A stretch of DNA of 64,000 nt from LMUY01 sp964247705 (GTDB taxonomy: Bacteria > Pseudomonadota > Alphaproteobacteria > Acetobacterales > Acetobacteraceae): assembly GCA_964247705.1 (NCBI GenBank), contig CAXTVQ010000022.1, positions 1-64,000 on the forward strand. Direction: 5' to 3'. The notes beneath the pieces were generated by a model that saw nothing but the letters and a program-made list of their open reading frames with translations, was not told the origin of the DNA and made no database searches. How positions within the stretch are numbered: the stretch's first letter is position 1; each line of letters begins with the position of its first letter. The position numbers were made by a program, and so were the translations under genes. Positions 44,943-54,298 of the stretch are shown here, one piece after another.

Positions 44943-45089
44943 ATGCAGATGCAGATGCCCGAACCGATCACACCGCCTGCGCCGGGCATACCGCCCGAAC
45001 CGCTGCCCGGCGAGGACCTGCCGCCGCTGCCGGTGAACGACCCGCCGCCGAACGATCAGCCCGGAGAGCCCGCGCCGATGCAGATGTAG
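44943..45089 (+). CDS. Proline-rich small protein, 48 residues
   Basis: The frame begins at an ATG with GAGGAGA upstream. The product (MQMQMPEPITPPAPGIPPEP, then LPGEDLPPLPVNDPPPNDQP, ending PMQM) is nearly two-fifths proline, acidic, with methionine at both ends and no hydrophobic core. The stop is one base before the next ATG, supporting a real coding unit. No family is recognised. Confidence 0.5.
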   Translation: MQMQMPEPITPPAPGIPPEPLPGEDLPPLPVNDPPPNDQPGEPAPMQM

Positions 45090-45090
45090 C

Positions 45091-45534
45091 ATGGGCGTCC
45101 TCGCCACGATGTTCGTCGTCGCCGCCGGCGCGTTGAACGCGGTGCAATCCGGCAGCAACGCCACCCTGGCCCGCTCGCTTGGCCGACCGTGGCTGGTGGG
45201 CGTGCTGGTCAGCCTGGTCACGGCGGCGGCGCTGGTCGCGGGTATGCTGGTGACCGGCGCGCGCATGCCCGAACCCGGCAAGCTTGCCACCGTGCCGTGG
45301 TGGGCGTGGACCGGCGGCTTGTGCGGGGCCGCTTACGTGGTCAGCACCTTGTTCTTCGCCGAGGGCATGGGCGCCGGGCTGTTCACCGGGCTCACCATCA
45401 CCGCCGGGATCGTCGCCTCGATCGTGGTCGACCATTTCGGCCTGGTCGGCTTCCAGCAGCACACCGCCACAGCTATGCGGATCACCGGTGCGGCGGTGAT
45501 GATCGTGGGCCTGGTCATCGTCGCCCGGTTCTAG
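45091..45534 (+). CDS. DMT family transporter (YdcZ/DUF606)
   Basis: This is a 147-residue membrane protein with five hydrophobic helices. It matches the YdcZ group: N-terminal FVVAAGALNAVQSGSNATLA, then WAWTGGLCGAAYVVSTLFFA and a C-terminal RITGAAVMIVGLVIVARF. Such small members of the drug/metabolite superfamily act as dimers. The substrate is unknown. The end overlaps the amidohydrolase stop by 4 bases, tail to tail. Confidence 0.88.
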   Translation: MGVLATMFVVAAGALNAVQSGSNATLARSLGRPWLVGVLVSLVTAAALVAGMLVTGARMPEPGKLATVPWWAWTGGLCGAAYVVSTLFFAEGMGAGLFTGLTITAGIVASIVVDHFGLVGFQQHTATAMRITGAAVMIVGLVIVARF

Positions 45535-47045
45535 CCGGCGACGAACCGCCCAGGTCCCCCGTTCGCCTCCGCCACGCGGCGATTGGCCTCCAGCAAGTAA
45601 GGGACCGCTGCGGCGTTCGCCCTGGCCACCTGAGCGAAGTCTCTCCGGAAACCCGGCATGATCCCGGCCAGGTCGCGCCGGAACGCCGCCTCGTCGATCG
45701 TGAGCAAGCGGCGGTCCCGCATCACGATGCGGCCGTCCACGATGGTCGCCGTGACGCCCCGCCCGGTCTCGCTATACACAAGCTGCCGCGCGACGCTGTT
45801 GCAGGGCATGAAGGCCACGTCCGTCAGATCGATCAGGCACAAATCGGCGCGCAGGCCCGGCCGCACCGCGCCCACCACCCGCTCCAGCCCGAGTGCGCGC
45901 GCGCCTCCCGTCGTTGCCGCACGGATGGCATGCACGGCGTGCACCCCGGTCGGGTTCGGGTCCGTCACCGCGGCCAGGGTGCAGAACAGCTTCATCGCCT
46001 GGAACATGTTCTGGCAGTCGCCGCAGCTGCAGTTGTCGCAGCCCAGGCCGAGGTTCACGCCCGCATCGTGCAGCCGCCGGACCGGCGCCACACCGCTTTT
46101 CAGCTTCAGGTTGCTCATCGGGTTGTGCACCACGCTGGCGCCGCTCTCCGCCAACAGCGCGATCTCGTCCTCCGCCAGCCAAACCCCATGCGCCAGCGCC
46201 GTGCCCGGGCCGAGCAGCCCGAGCGAGGCCATGTAGCGCACCATCGACCCGCCATGCGCCGCATACAGGCTACGCGCTTTAGCAAGCTGCGCCGGCGTTT
46301 CCAGCACGTGGGTGGTCACGGGCAGCGTATACCGCCGGGCCAGGTCGGCGATCCCCTCCAGCAGCGCCGGCGACGAGCGCTGCGGGCCGGACGGACTCAG
46401 CGCCCAGTGCAGCCGCGGGGGCAGGGGGTGCAACCGGGCAATCTGCCGCTCGACGAAGGCGAGGTCCGCCGCCGCATCGCGCGTGGAGCCCTGTACCAGG
46501 GCGCGCACCGCGTCCGGCATGCCGGCGGGCAGGAACGGCGCGATGTCCAGCGCCGCCACGTCCCGCAGCGCGATGGAGAACACCACGCGGATACCGGCCT
46601 CGGCGAAGGCGGCCAGGGTCGCGTCCAGCGTCTCCTCATCCTGCGGCACCAGGCTGTTCATGTCCTGCACCGTGGTCACGCCGAATTTCAGGCACTCGAT
46701 GGCGCCGATCAGCGTGCGGGCGCGGATCTCCGCACGGCTGCGCTTGCCGAAATACGCGGGTTGCGAGTGCAGCGCCCAGACGTCGAACGGCATGTCCTCC
46801 AGCAGGCCCTTCATCAGCCCGTCATAGGAATGGAAATGCGCGTTGACGAAGCCCGGCATCACCAACTGGTCGGACGCATCCAGGACCTCCGGCGCGCCTG
46901 CCAGCCATTCCGCCACTATCGGGTCACCCGGCGGCAGCACGGCGGCGATGTGGTCCCCCTCCACCAGCACCTCGCGCCGCGCGGGCGCGTCCACGTCGCC
47001 ATCCGGGTCCCACACCTGGCCGCCTTTGATCACCAGCCGCGCCAT
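45531..47045 (-). CDS. Amidohydrolase of the deaminase/chlorohydrolase (TrzA/AtzA-like) type
   Basis: This is a 504-residue TIM-barrel metal hydrolase. His70 and His72 in NAHFHS, a His in VTTHVLE and another in TALAHGVWL are expected zinc ligands. The family acts on C-N (or C-Cl) bonds in purines, triazines and similar rings. At the catalytic Asp loop the usual GSDGAA-type text is replaced by GCDNCSCGDCQNMF, with Cys336, Cys339, Cys341 and Cys344 around the metal-binding Asp337. It begins at the ATG at 47045; a longer frame to 48170 is an artefact. Confidence 0.85.
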   Translation of the reverse strand: MARLVIKGGQVWDPDGDVDAPARREVLVEGDHIAAVLPPGDPIVAEWLAGAPEVLDASDQLVMPGFVNAHFHSYDGLMKGLLEDMPFDVWALHSQPAYFGKRSRAEIRARTLIGAIECLKFGVTTVQDMNSLVPQDEETLDATLAAFAEAGIRVVFSIALRDVAALDIAPFLPAGMPDAVRALVQGSTRDAAADLAFVERQIARLHPLPPRLHWALSPSGPQRSSPALLEGIADLARRYTLPVTTHVLETPAQLAKARSLYAAHGGSMVRYMASLGLLGPGTALAHGVWLAEDEIALLAESGASVVHNPMSNLKLKSGVAPVRRLHDAGVNLGLGCDNCSCGDCQNMFQAMKLFCTLAAVTDPNPTGVHAVHAIRAATTGGARALGLERVVGAVRPGLRADLCLIDLTDVAFMPCNSVARQLVYSETGRGVTATIVDGRIVMRDRRLLTIDEAAFRRDLAGIMPGFRRDFAQVARANAAAVPYLLEANRRVAEANGGPGRFVAG

Positions 47046-47123
47046 TACGGAGCCCCACACACTGCCCGATGCGAAGCAAAGCACAGCTTTGTTCCACCGC
47101 CCATCACGCTCTAACCTCCACCC

Positions 47124-47894
47124 ATGATGTTCCTCGAACCCGCCACCCCAGCCAACGCCACGCTTGCGGTCAGCCAGCCGATGCACGCCTGGGTCGCCGG
47201 GCAGATCCTGCGCGCCTGGGCCACGCCTCTGGACGAAGCGCTGCTGTTCGCCGCCGAGCAGCACGACATCGCCTGGCTGGATTGGGAAGTGTCGCCCAGC
47301 TTCGACCCGGCAACCGGCCGGCCGCATGAGTTCCGCGACATCGGCGCCGCCGAGCACGCGCCGCGTTGGCTGCAGGGCGTGGACCGCGCGTTCGCAGCCT
47401 GGGGATCCCGGGTCGCGCTGCTCATCTCCCGCCATGGCAGCGTGATCTACACCCGTTTCACCGACCGCCACCGCACGGCTCCCGCCGACGCCAGCGCCGC
47501 CGCGGGCTACGTCGCGGAACAGGCGCCGCGCCAGGCTGCCTGGGCCGAGGCGCTGGGCCGGGACGCCGTCAGCCTGGCGCGCGACAGCGACCTGATCGCC
47601 TTCGCCGACACGCTCTCGCTGGCGCTGTGCGGCGCGTTGCCGGTACCGCTGGAGACGAGCGGCCCCGGCCGCGACGGCGGGACGGTCGCCTACCGTCTGG
47701 ACCTGGGTGAACAGCCCGGCGTGTTCACCCTGAACCCATGGCCATGCCGCGGTGACCGGGTGACGATCGAGGCCGAGGGGCGGCCGATCCCAGGGGGGCG
47801 CTTCACGGACGCCGCCGCTATGCAGGCGTGGCTCGCCACCGCCGCCAATGTCCCGTTTCGGATCAGCCTGGCGCGCGCGAAGGAAACCCCTTGA
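47124..47894 (+). CDS. DUF3891 family protein
   Basis: This 256-residue protein resembles DUF3891 members. The His/Asp-rich segments HAWVAGQILRAWATP and FAAEQHDIAWLDWE (near residues 21-54) look like a metal-binding HD-type site, and LISRHGSVIYTRF follows. Function is unknown. It is divergent from the amidohydrolase (77 bases between starts) and convergent with the peptidase gene, with a hairpin between. An ATG one codon later is also possible. Confidence 0.75.
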   Translation: MMFLEPATPANATLAVSQPMHAWVAGQILRAWATPLDEALLFAAEQHDIAWLDWEVSPSFDPATGRPHEFRDIGAAEHAPRWLQGVDRAFAAWGSRVALLISRHGSVIYTRFTDRHRTAPADASAAAGYVAEQAPRQAAWAEALGRDAVSLARDSDLIAFADTLSLALCGALPVPLETSGPGRDGGTVAYRLDLGEQPGVFTLNPWPCRGDRVTIEAEGRPIPGGRFTDAAAMQAWLATAANVPFRISLARAKETP

Positions 47895-47913
47895 TGGTGG
47901 CTGCCGTCCTTTT

Positions 47914-47944
47914 GCCCCTCTCCCGTCCTTCACGGGAGAGGGGC
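47914..47944. terminator. Perfect 13-base palindrome between convergent genes
   Basis: GCCCCTCTCCCGT and ACGGGAGAGGGGC enclose CCTTC. It lies between DUF3891 (stop 47894) and the M28 peptidase (stop 47959) and can act in both directions. Similar CCTCTCCCG...CGGGAGAGG palindromes recur between genes of many alphaproteobacteria (from memory), so it may be a dispersed repeat used as terminator. Confidence 0.65.
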
Positions 47945-47958
47945 GGGGTGAGGGCGCT

Positions 47959-49590
47959 CTAGTCTTTCGGTGACAAAGCCCGGACTGCCTCCACCAGTGC
48001 GTGCTGCAGCCGGTTGCGGGCGCGAAGGGCGCCGACTCGGGCGAAGCGCATGGCGTCACCCTCCGGTGCGCGGGCCAGGGCGCGGATCGGGTCGAGCACC
48101 GGCCAAGCAGCCAGGGGCAACGCCGGGTCATGCGCGAACCGGTCGCCCTTGGTGTAGTCGACGGGCACAAGGGCGCGTGCGGCCCGCATCATCATCGTAT
48201 CCGTGCCGGGCGCCTTCGCCGCGGAGGCCAGGGCTGCTGTGGCGTCCAGTAACGGTTCGAGCGACAGCCGCTCGCCCAAAATCGCCTGCATCGCCTGCAG
48301 TTCCTCCCGCAAGGCCGCGGCTTGGGCCGCGAAGTCCAGCGGCAGCACGCCCTCCGTCAGCAAGCGCCACAGCGTGCGCACGAAGACGCGGGTGTCGCGC
48401 ACCAGGTTGGCCTCATCCACCTTGTCCAGCAGGTCGTGCGGCGTGTGCCACCACCAGCCGAGCGCGTTGCGCATCGCCACCGGCGCGGGCGGCTGGTGGC
48501 TCAGGCTGCCGAACATCGAGGGAATACCGACGCCCCAAAACGACATGTCGCTGTTGCGGTTCGGCCGTTTGCCCTGCAGTTCCTGGTTGGTCTCCGCGCG
48601 GATCGCCTCCGCCGCCAGCGCCTTCAGCTCCGCCGGCACCGCCGTCTCCGTCAGCACCGTGGCGCCGATCCCGCCCGTGCTGTCCACGTTCACGTGCACG
48701 GCGCAGCGCCGCTCCAGCTCCGCCCAATGCGAGTCCACGTACCAGCTCGACCCGGAATACCGCCCGTGCGAATGCCCGGACCAGAAGCACAGCCGCAGGC
48801 CACGCTTCCACTCATCGCGCCGGGCCGCCATCAGGCGCGCGGTCTCGAGCATGGTGGCGTTGGCGCTGCCGTTGTCCATCACGCCGTAGTACCAGGTGTC
48901 GTGATGGCCGGAGAACAGGATGAACGGCCCATCGGGGTCCGGCCCATCCATGTCCGCCTGCAGGACCGGCGTCTCGCGCCATCCCGTATCGACCTCCGCC
49001 TGCATCTCCACTCGCGGCGCCGCGCCCGACGCCATCCGCGCCCGCAAGGCCGTGCCGTCGGCGAGCGAGATCGTGCAGGTCACTGTCTGCGGCAGGTCCC
49101 CCACGGTTTCGGTGGACGGGCTGCCCCAAACCGGCGAGATGCACATCTCGTGCAGGTGTTCGTGCGGGCTGACATGCAGCGTCCCGGCAGCTCCGGCGAG
49201 TGCCGCCCGGGCTGCGACGGCGGGACTGGCGATGCCGTCTACCATTACGATCGCACCCTGCAGCCCGGGCCGGGCGAAATCGGCATTCGTGCCGGCGCCC
49301 AGATCCACGACCCGCGCCACGAGCCCGCCGGCTGGTGAAGGCCGCGAGAACGAGTGGGTGATCGCCACGATGGGCACGCCATCCACCACGACGGACGCCG
49401 CACCCGGCAGGCTTATATAGGCGTCGTGCTTCAGCAGAACCGTGCGGAACCCGGCGGCGTCGAGCTCGGCCTGCACGTTCCCGAGGCTGGCAAGTTCGGG
49501 CGCGGTGCCCGACAGTTTCTGGTAGCGCGCGAACCCGGCGCAATCCGCCATCAACCGGCTGCCCGATACCTCGTCCGCCAACTCCGTCAT
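47959..49590 (-). CDS. M28-like metallopeptidase A
   Basis: This is a 543-residue zinc aminopeptidase-like protein. A PA-type insert lies in the first 200 residues (GLQGAIVMVDGIASPAVAAR), followed by the M28 core. Likely zinc ligands are in FSGHHDTWYYGVMDNGSANA, VNVDSTGGIGA and WWWHTPHDLLDKVDEANL. No signal peptide is visible, so it would act in the cytoplasm on imported peptides. The ATG overlaps the hyuA stop, making it the last gene of the large transport operon. A related protein is encoded at 59049. Confidence 0.87.
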   Translation of the reverse strand: MTELADEVSGSRLMADCAGFARYQKLSGTAPELASLGNVQAELDAAGFRTVLLKHDAYISLPGAASVVVDGVPIVAITHSFSRPSPAGGLVARVVDLGAGTNADFARPGLQGAIVMVDGIASPAVAARAALAGAAGTLHVSPHEHLHEMCISPVWGSPSTETVGDLPQTVTCTISLADGTALRARMASGAAPRVEMQAEVDTGWRETPVLQADMDGPDPDGPFILFSGHHDTWYYGVMDNGSANATMLETARLMAARRDEWKRGLRLCFWSGHSHGRYSGSSWYVDSHWAELERRCAVHVNVDSTGGIGATVLTETAVPAELKALAAEAIRAETNQELQGKRPNRNSDMSFWGVGIPSMFGSLSHQPPAPVAMRNALGWWWHTPHDLLDKVDEANLVRDTRVFVRTLWRLLTEGVLPLDFAAQAAALREELQAMQAILGERLSLEPLLDATAALASAAKAPGTDTMMMRAARALVPVDYTKGDRFAHDPALPLAAWPVLDPIRALARAPEGDAMRFARVGALRARNRLQHALVEAVRALSPKD

Positions 49591-51638
49591 GCTGCGTCTC
49601 CCTGCGATGCTGCCGAATCCTTTCCGGCGCGAAGAATGATGGCCGCGCTCGGATGCACCTCGGCCGTCCATCCCGGCGCAATCAGCACCGTTGCGTCGAG
49701 CTGCAGCAGGATGGCCGGCCCGGCTAGCACGATGCCGGCGGGAAGGCTGGCGCGCTCATACAGCGGCGTCTGGCGGGTGCCTGCGGCAAAATGGACCGGC
49801 AGCGTGCGAACCGGCGGCGGACACGCGCCGGGCGGCAACGCCGGCATCACGGGGGCCGGCAGCGCTCCCGTCGCCTCCACCCGCAGCGTGACCAGTTCCA
49901 CCGCCGCCTCCATCACGAACCCGTACTGCACACGGTGCGTCGTGATGAATCCGGCCGCTGCCGCCTGCATGCTGCCGCCCCAGGGCACGGCCAGTTCGCC
50001 GCCTTGGCCCGCGTAGCGCAGCAACGCCACTTCCTGCGTGGAGCGGTCGGCCAGCGCCACCCGCTCCGCCTCCAGCCAGGCGTCGGCCTCGACGTGCAGG
50101 TCCCGCAAGATCGCCTGCGCCTCCGCATCGGCAACCACGCCGGCGGTGGGCAGCGTCCGGCTCCACTCTGCTTTCAGGTCGGCGGCTAGCAGGCCTTCGG
50201 CGCACAGCACGCCGGGTGCGGGCGGCACAAGGACGGTGGTGATCCCCAGCAACTCCGCCAACGCGCAGCCATGCAACGGCCCGGCGCCCCCGAACGGCAC
50301 CAGCGCGAAATCCCGCGGATCGTGCCCGCGCTCCACCGACACGACGCGGATCGCGCCCACCATGTTGTTGTCGGCGATGGCCAAGATGCCGCGTGCCGCC
50401 TCGTGCAACTCGAGCCCAAGCGGCCCCGCCACACCGTCCGCCACGGCGCGCGCAGCAGCCCCCGCGTCAAGCTGCATCGCGCCTCCCAGCAAGGCTGGCG
50501 GCAAATGTCCAAGCACCACGTGCGCGTCCGTCACCGTGGCGGCGGTGCCGCCCTTGCCGTAACAGGCCGGGCCCGGCACGGCGCCGGCACTGGCGGGCCC
50601 CACGGCCAGCGCGCCCCCGTCCACCCGCGCGATCGAGCCGCCGCCGGCGCCGACCGTGACCATGTCCACCATCGGCAGCGGCAACGGCCAGTCGCCGACC
50701 CGGCCGTTCTGCGTGAGGCCGATCTTGCCTCCCTTGATCAGGCAAATGTCCGCGCTGGTCCCGCCCACGTCCACCGTGATCAGGTCGCCGAACCCGCACG
50801 CCGCCGCCACCGCACGCGCGCCCACTACCCCCGCCGCCGGGCCCGAAAGCGCAGTCACGGCGGGCGCCCGGCTGATGGCGGCGATCCCGGCGACGCCGCC
50901 GTTGGACTGCATCAGCAGCAGCGGCGCCGCGATCCCGGCCGCCTCGGTCCGCTCCGCCAGCTTGGCCACATAGCTGGACACGGCCGGCATCACTGCCGCG
51001 TTGAGCACGGTGGCCAGCGTCCGCTCGTACTCCCGCGCCACCGGCAACACGTCCACCGACCCGGTGACGAACACACCCGGCAACTGCGCCCGCAACAACT
51101 CGACCACGCGCCGCTCATGGGCCGGATTGGCGAAGCTGTGCAGCAGGCACACGGCCACCGCGGCAACGCCCAGCGCCCGGCACGCCTCGGCCGCGGCGAG
51201 CACGGTTCCCTCGTCCAGTTCCACCTGCACCGCACCCCCGGCGGCCACGCGTTCGGTCACCTCCAGCACGCGGGCGGGCGGGACTGGGCGGGCGGGCTTG
51301 CGCCAGGCGTACAGATTGGCCCGCCGCGGAATGTCCTGCCGCCCGATCTCCAGCACGTGGCGGAACCCGGCGGTCGTGACCAGCGCCGTCCGTGCCCCCT
51401 TGCCCTCCAGGATCAGGTTGGTGGCGACCGTGGTGCCATGCAGGACGCGGCCGACCTCACGCGGGCTGGCCCCCGCCGCTTCGAGCGCCAAGTGGACGCC
51501 TTTGATGAACGCCTGGCTCGGATCGTGTGGCGTGGAGGGCGTCTTGGCGCGCCAGGCCTGGCCGGTCTGCGGCTCCTGGATCGTGACGTCGGTGAACGTA
51601 CCGCCGATGTCGATGGCGATCGAGTAGCGCCCGGTCAT
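49587..51638 (-). CDS. hyuA: Hydantoinase/oxoprolinase subunit A
   Basis: This is a 683-residue HyuA-type protein with an actin-like ATPase fold. The N-terminal phosphate loop is AIDIGGTFTDVTI; other typical phrases are LHGTTVATNLILEGKGART and TALSGPAAGVVGARAVAA (the latter around residue 260). With HyuB it hydrolyses cyclic amides such as hydantoins or 5-oxoproline using ATP. The start overlaps hyuB and the stop overlaps the M28 gene, both by ATGA. Exact substrate is unknown; N-carboxylation or ring-opening of a peptide-derived cyclic amide is possible. Confidence 0.93.
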   Translation of the reverse strand: MTGRYSIAIDIGGTFTDVTIQEPQTGQAWRAKTPSTPHDPSQAFIKGVHLALEAAGASPREVGRVLHGTTVATNLILEGKGARTALVTTAGFRHVLEIGRQDIPRRANLYAWRKPARPVPPARVLEVTERVAAGGAVQVELDEGTVLAAAEACRALGVAAVAVCLLHSFANPAHERRVVELLRAQLPGVFVTGSVDVLPVAREYERTLATVLNAAVMPAVSSYVAKLAERTEAAGIAAPLLLMQSNGGVAGIAAISRAPAVTALSGPAAGVVGARAVAAACGFGDLITVDVGGTSADICLIKGGKIGLTQNGRVGDWPLPLPMVDMVTVGAGGGSIARVDGGALAVGPASAGAVPGPACYGKGGTAATVTDAHVVLGHLPPALLGGAMQLDAGAAARAVADGVAGPLGLELHEAARGILAIADNNMVGAIRVVSVERGHDPRDFALVPFGGAGPLHGCALAELLGITTVLVPPAPGVLCAEGLLAADLKAEWSRTLPTAGVVADAEAQAILRDLHVEADAWLEAERVALADRSTQEVALLRYAGQGGELAVPWGGSMQAAAAGFITTHRVQYGFVMEAAVELVTLRVEATGALPAPVMPALPPGACPPPVRTLPVHFAAGTRQTPLYERASLPAGIVLAGPAILLQLDATVLIAPGWTAEVHPSAAIILRAGKDSAASQGDAA

Positions 51639-53353
51639 GCCGCCCGCTGCAGCCCGCGTTGCACGGCGGTCGCCGCCTCGTCCACCCGGCCATCCGGCAG
51701 CAACGCCACGCCGTAATCGCGCAGCGCCGCGGCTTGGGACACGAAGCCGTCCGCCACGTCCTGTGCCACCAGCGCCGCCGGCCGCTCGTGCGGGTCGCCG
51801 CGTCCGCCGCCGCCCCCCGTCTCGATTCGCAGCACGTCGCCGTGGCGCAGCCGGTTACCGTCCGACAGCGGCCGCAGCACGCGCTCGCCGGGCTGGCCCG
51901 GATTGACCACGGCGCGCCCGGACCCCGCCGCCATCGCCCCGGCGGCTCCCCAGGGCGGGTTAGTGACGCCGTCGATCCGGATCGCCAGCACCGCCTCCTC
52001 CGCCAGGATCCGGTAGTCGCGCACGATCCCGCAGCCGCCGCGCCACCGCCCCGCGCCGCCGCTATCCCGGTGGATGGCGTAGGTGCCGACCTGCACCGGG
52101 TAGCTCATCTCGAGGAACTCGACCGGGTAGTTCTCCTGCGCCACGAAATACACCGCATCCAACCCGTCCGCGTCCGGCCGCGCGCCGTAGCCCACGCCGA
52201 TGCCGTCGGACATCAGGAACGGCTTTCCCCCCGCCGTGCCGCGCAGCAGCGTGATCACGTAGGCCGAGTGCGCGGCCGGCGCCGCCGTGCCGGCCGCGTT
52301 GATCAGCCCGTTCAGCGCCGCCAGCACCCGCATCATGGTCAGCCCGCGCATCCCGAGCGGCGCCGGGAACCGCGGCTGCAGCAGCGAGCCCTCGCGCAGG
52401 ATCACCTCGTCCAGCGCGCGCGGGCCCCCGGCATTGCACACCTCCGCCGGATCGCCGCCGAGGAAATACAGGCCGAGCGCCATGCCGGGCACGTCCGGGT
52501 TCATCAGGAAATTCACCGGGCCGGGCGCCTGGTCGTCCGTTTCGCTGGCATCGAAGATGAAGCGGTCGTCCGCCGTGCGGGTGAGTGCGAAGCGGATGTG
52601 CAGCGGTCCGCTGCCGTGGCCGTCGCCGTCGATGCTGTCGGTGAAACGGTGCGTGCCGACGGGGAACGTCTCGCGCAGGCGGCGGCGCACCAGTGCTTCC
52701 GTGCGCGCCAGCAACTGGGCCAGAGCGTCCTGCAGCCGGCCGGCGCCGAAACGGTCCGCCACCTCTGTCATTCGCCGCACGCCCAGGGCCACGCTGGCCA
52801 TCAGCGCCGCCGTGTCGCCGCGGCACGCCTCCGGCTGGCGGGAGTTGCGGTAGAAGATCGCCAGCGCCGTATCGTTGGTGCGACCGGCGTCGATCAGGCG
52901 CACCGGCGGGATGATGATGCCCTCTTGGAAGATGTCGGTGGCATCCGGGCTGATCGACCCGGGCCGTAGCCCGCCGACGTCCGAAAAATGCGCCCAGCCC
53001 ATCACGAACGCGACGCGCTGCCCTTCGTGGAACACGGGGGCCAGGAACACCTGGTCATTAGAATGGGACACCGCACCGCGGCTGCCGTAGCAGTCGCTGT
53101 ACCAGAACAGGTCGCCCTCGCGGATGGTCTCGATCGGGAAATGCTTGAACACGGGGCCGCAGATGTCGCCGAAGATCGGCACGTTGGAGCCCACCGCCAT
53201 CACGCCCTCCGCGTCGAACAGGGCGGTGTAGAAATCCTTCTTCTCGCGGATGAAGGCGGAGATGGCGGTGCGTTCCAGCAGCGCCTCCATCTCCGCCTGG
53301 CCGGCACGGATGGCGCCGCGGATGATCTCAAGCGTGATGGGATCGCAGATCAT
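51635..53353 (-). CDS. hyuB: Hydantoinase/oxoprolinase subunit B
   Basis: This is a 572-residue HyuB-type partner of the HyuA next to it. The N-terminus CDPITLEIIRGAIRAGQAEM is characteristic, as are SNVPIFGDICGPVFKHFPIE and the glycine-rich C-terminal ETGGGGGRGDPHERP. It is the catalytic partner of HyuA in ATP-driven hydrolysis of cyclic amides. The stop overlaps hyuA by ATGA. It begins 6 bases after the ATPase gene. Confidence 0.93.
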   Translation of the reverse strand: MICDPITLEIIRGAIRAGQAEMEALLERTAISAFIREKKDFYTALFDAEGVMAVGSNVPIFGDICGPVFKHFPIETIREGDLFWYSDCYGSRGAVSHSNDQVFLAPVFHEGQRVAFVMGWAHFSDVGGLRPGSISPDATDIFQEGIIIPPVRLIDAGRTNDTALAIFYRNSRQPEACRGDTAALMASVALGVRRMTEVADRFGAGRLQDALAQLLARTEALVRRRLRETFPVGTHRFTDSIDGDGHGSGPLHIRFALTRTADDRFIFDASETDDQAPGPVNFLMNPDVPGMALGLYFLGGDPAEVCNAGGPRALDEVILREGSLLQPRFPAPLGMRGLTMMRVLAALNGLINAAGTAAPAAHSAYVITLLRGTAGGKPFLMSDGIGVGYGARPDADGLDAVYFVAQENYPVEFLEMSYPVQVGTYAIHRDSGGAGRWRGGCGIVRDYRILAEEAVLAIRIDGVTNPPWGAAGAMAAGSGRAVVNPGQPGERVLRPLSDGNRLRHGDVLRIETGGGGGRGDPHERPAALVAQDVADGFVSQAAALRDYGVALLPDGRVDEAATAVQRGLQRAA

Positions 53354-53359
53354 GGGGTC

Positions 53360-54298
53360 TCAATCTCCCAAATGGCAGGCGACGGTGCGCCCAGGGCCCG
53401 CTTCGCGCAACGCCGGGGTCTCGGCCTCGCAGCGGGCATGGGCAGCGGGGCAGCGGTTGCGGAAGGCGCAGCCTATGCCCACCGGCGGCGTGTCCGATAG
53501 CGATCCGCGGATCGGCAGTGCCGTGCGGTCCTGGTCGATGCGTGGCACCGGCACGGCGGCAATCAGCGCTTTGGTATACGGATGGCGCGGCGTCGCGATC
53601 AGCGCCGCGGTCGGCCCGGTTTCCACCAGGCGCCCGCGATACATCACGGCCGTGCGCTCGCACACCGTGCGGATCAGCGCTAGGTCGTGGCTGATGTAGA
53701 TCGCGGCCAGCCCCAGCTCGTCCCGGGCGCGGCGCAGCAGGTTCAGGATGCCCGCCCGCACCGATACGTCCAGCATCGAGACCGGCTCGTCCGCCACCAC
53801 CAGCTTCGGTTCCGGGATCAGCGCCCGCGCCAGCACCACCCGCTGCAACTGCCCGCCGGAGAGCTCGTGCGGGCGCCGGTCCAGCCACTGCGCCGCTGGC
53901 AGCAGCAGAACCCGGGCCATCACCGCCTCGATCCGGGCGGCGCGCTCGGCCTTGGGCACGCCGAAATTGGCCAGCGGCTCCATAAGCGAGCGGCGGATCG
54001 TGAAGCGCGGGTTCAGCGCGTCGAACGGGTTCTGGAACACCAGTTGCGCCTTGGCGCGGAACCGGCGTAGTGCGGCGCCGCGCAGATGGGTGACGTCGGC
54101 GCCATCGAAATGCAGGCTGCCGGCACTCGGCTCCTCCAGCCGCAGCATGGTGCGCGCCGCCGTGGTCTTGCCGCAGCCAGACTCGCCCACAATCCCGAGC
54201 GCCTCCCCGGCGCGCACCGCGAGCGACACGTCCACCATGGCGTGGACCGCACGCGGACCGGCGCCGTATGTCTTCGACACACCGCGCGCCTCGATCAT
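53360..54298 (-). CDS. Peptide ABC transporter ATP-binding protein, OppF/DppF type
   Basis: This is a 312-residue ABC ATPase for peptide or nickel uptake. Walker A is GESGCGKTT (about 40-48), the signature is LSGGQLQRVVLARAL and Walker B is LVVADEPVSMLD. The C-terminal oligopeptide-transporter region with its cysteine motif (GIGCAFRNRCPAAHARC) is present. It overlaps the preceding ATPase gene by ATGA. With the paired ATPase it makes up the heterodimer that drives the two permeases. Confidence 0.93.
   Translation of the reverse strand: MIEARGVSKTYGAGPRAVHAMVDVSLAVRAGEALGIVGESGCGKTTAARTMLRLEEPSAGSLHFDGADVTHLRGAALRRFRAKAQLVFQNPFDALNPRFTIRRSLMEPLANFGVPKAERAARIEAVMARVLLLPAAQWLDRRPHELSGGQLQRVVLARALIPEPKLVVADEPVSMLDVSVRAGILNLLRRARDELGLAAIYISHDLALIRTVCERTAVMYRGRLVETGPTAALIATPRHPYTKALIAAVPVPRIDQDRTALPIRGSLSDTPPVGIGCAFRNRCPAAHARCEAETPALREAGPGRTVACHLGD

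Noticed and set aside
45531..48170. An 879-residue fusion of the amidohydrolase with upstream sequence
   Set aside because: The extra part runs opposite to DUF3891 and across the palindrome at 47914; the amidohydrolase starts naturally at 47045.
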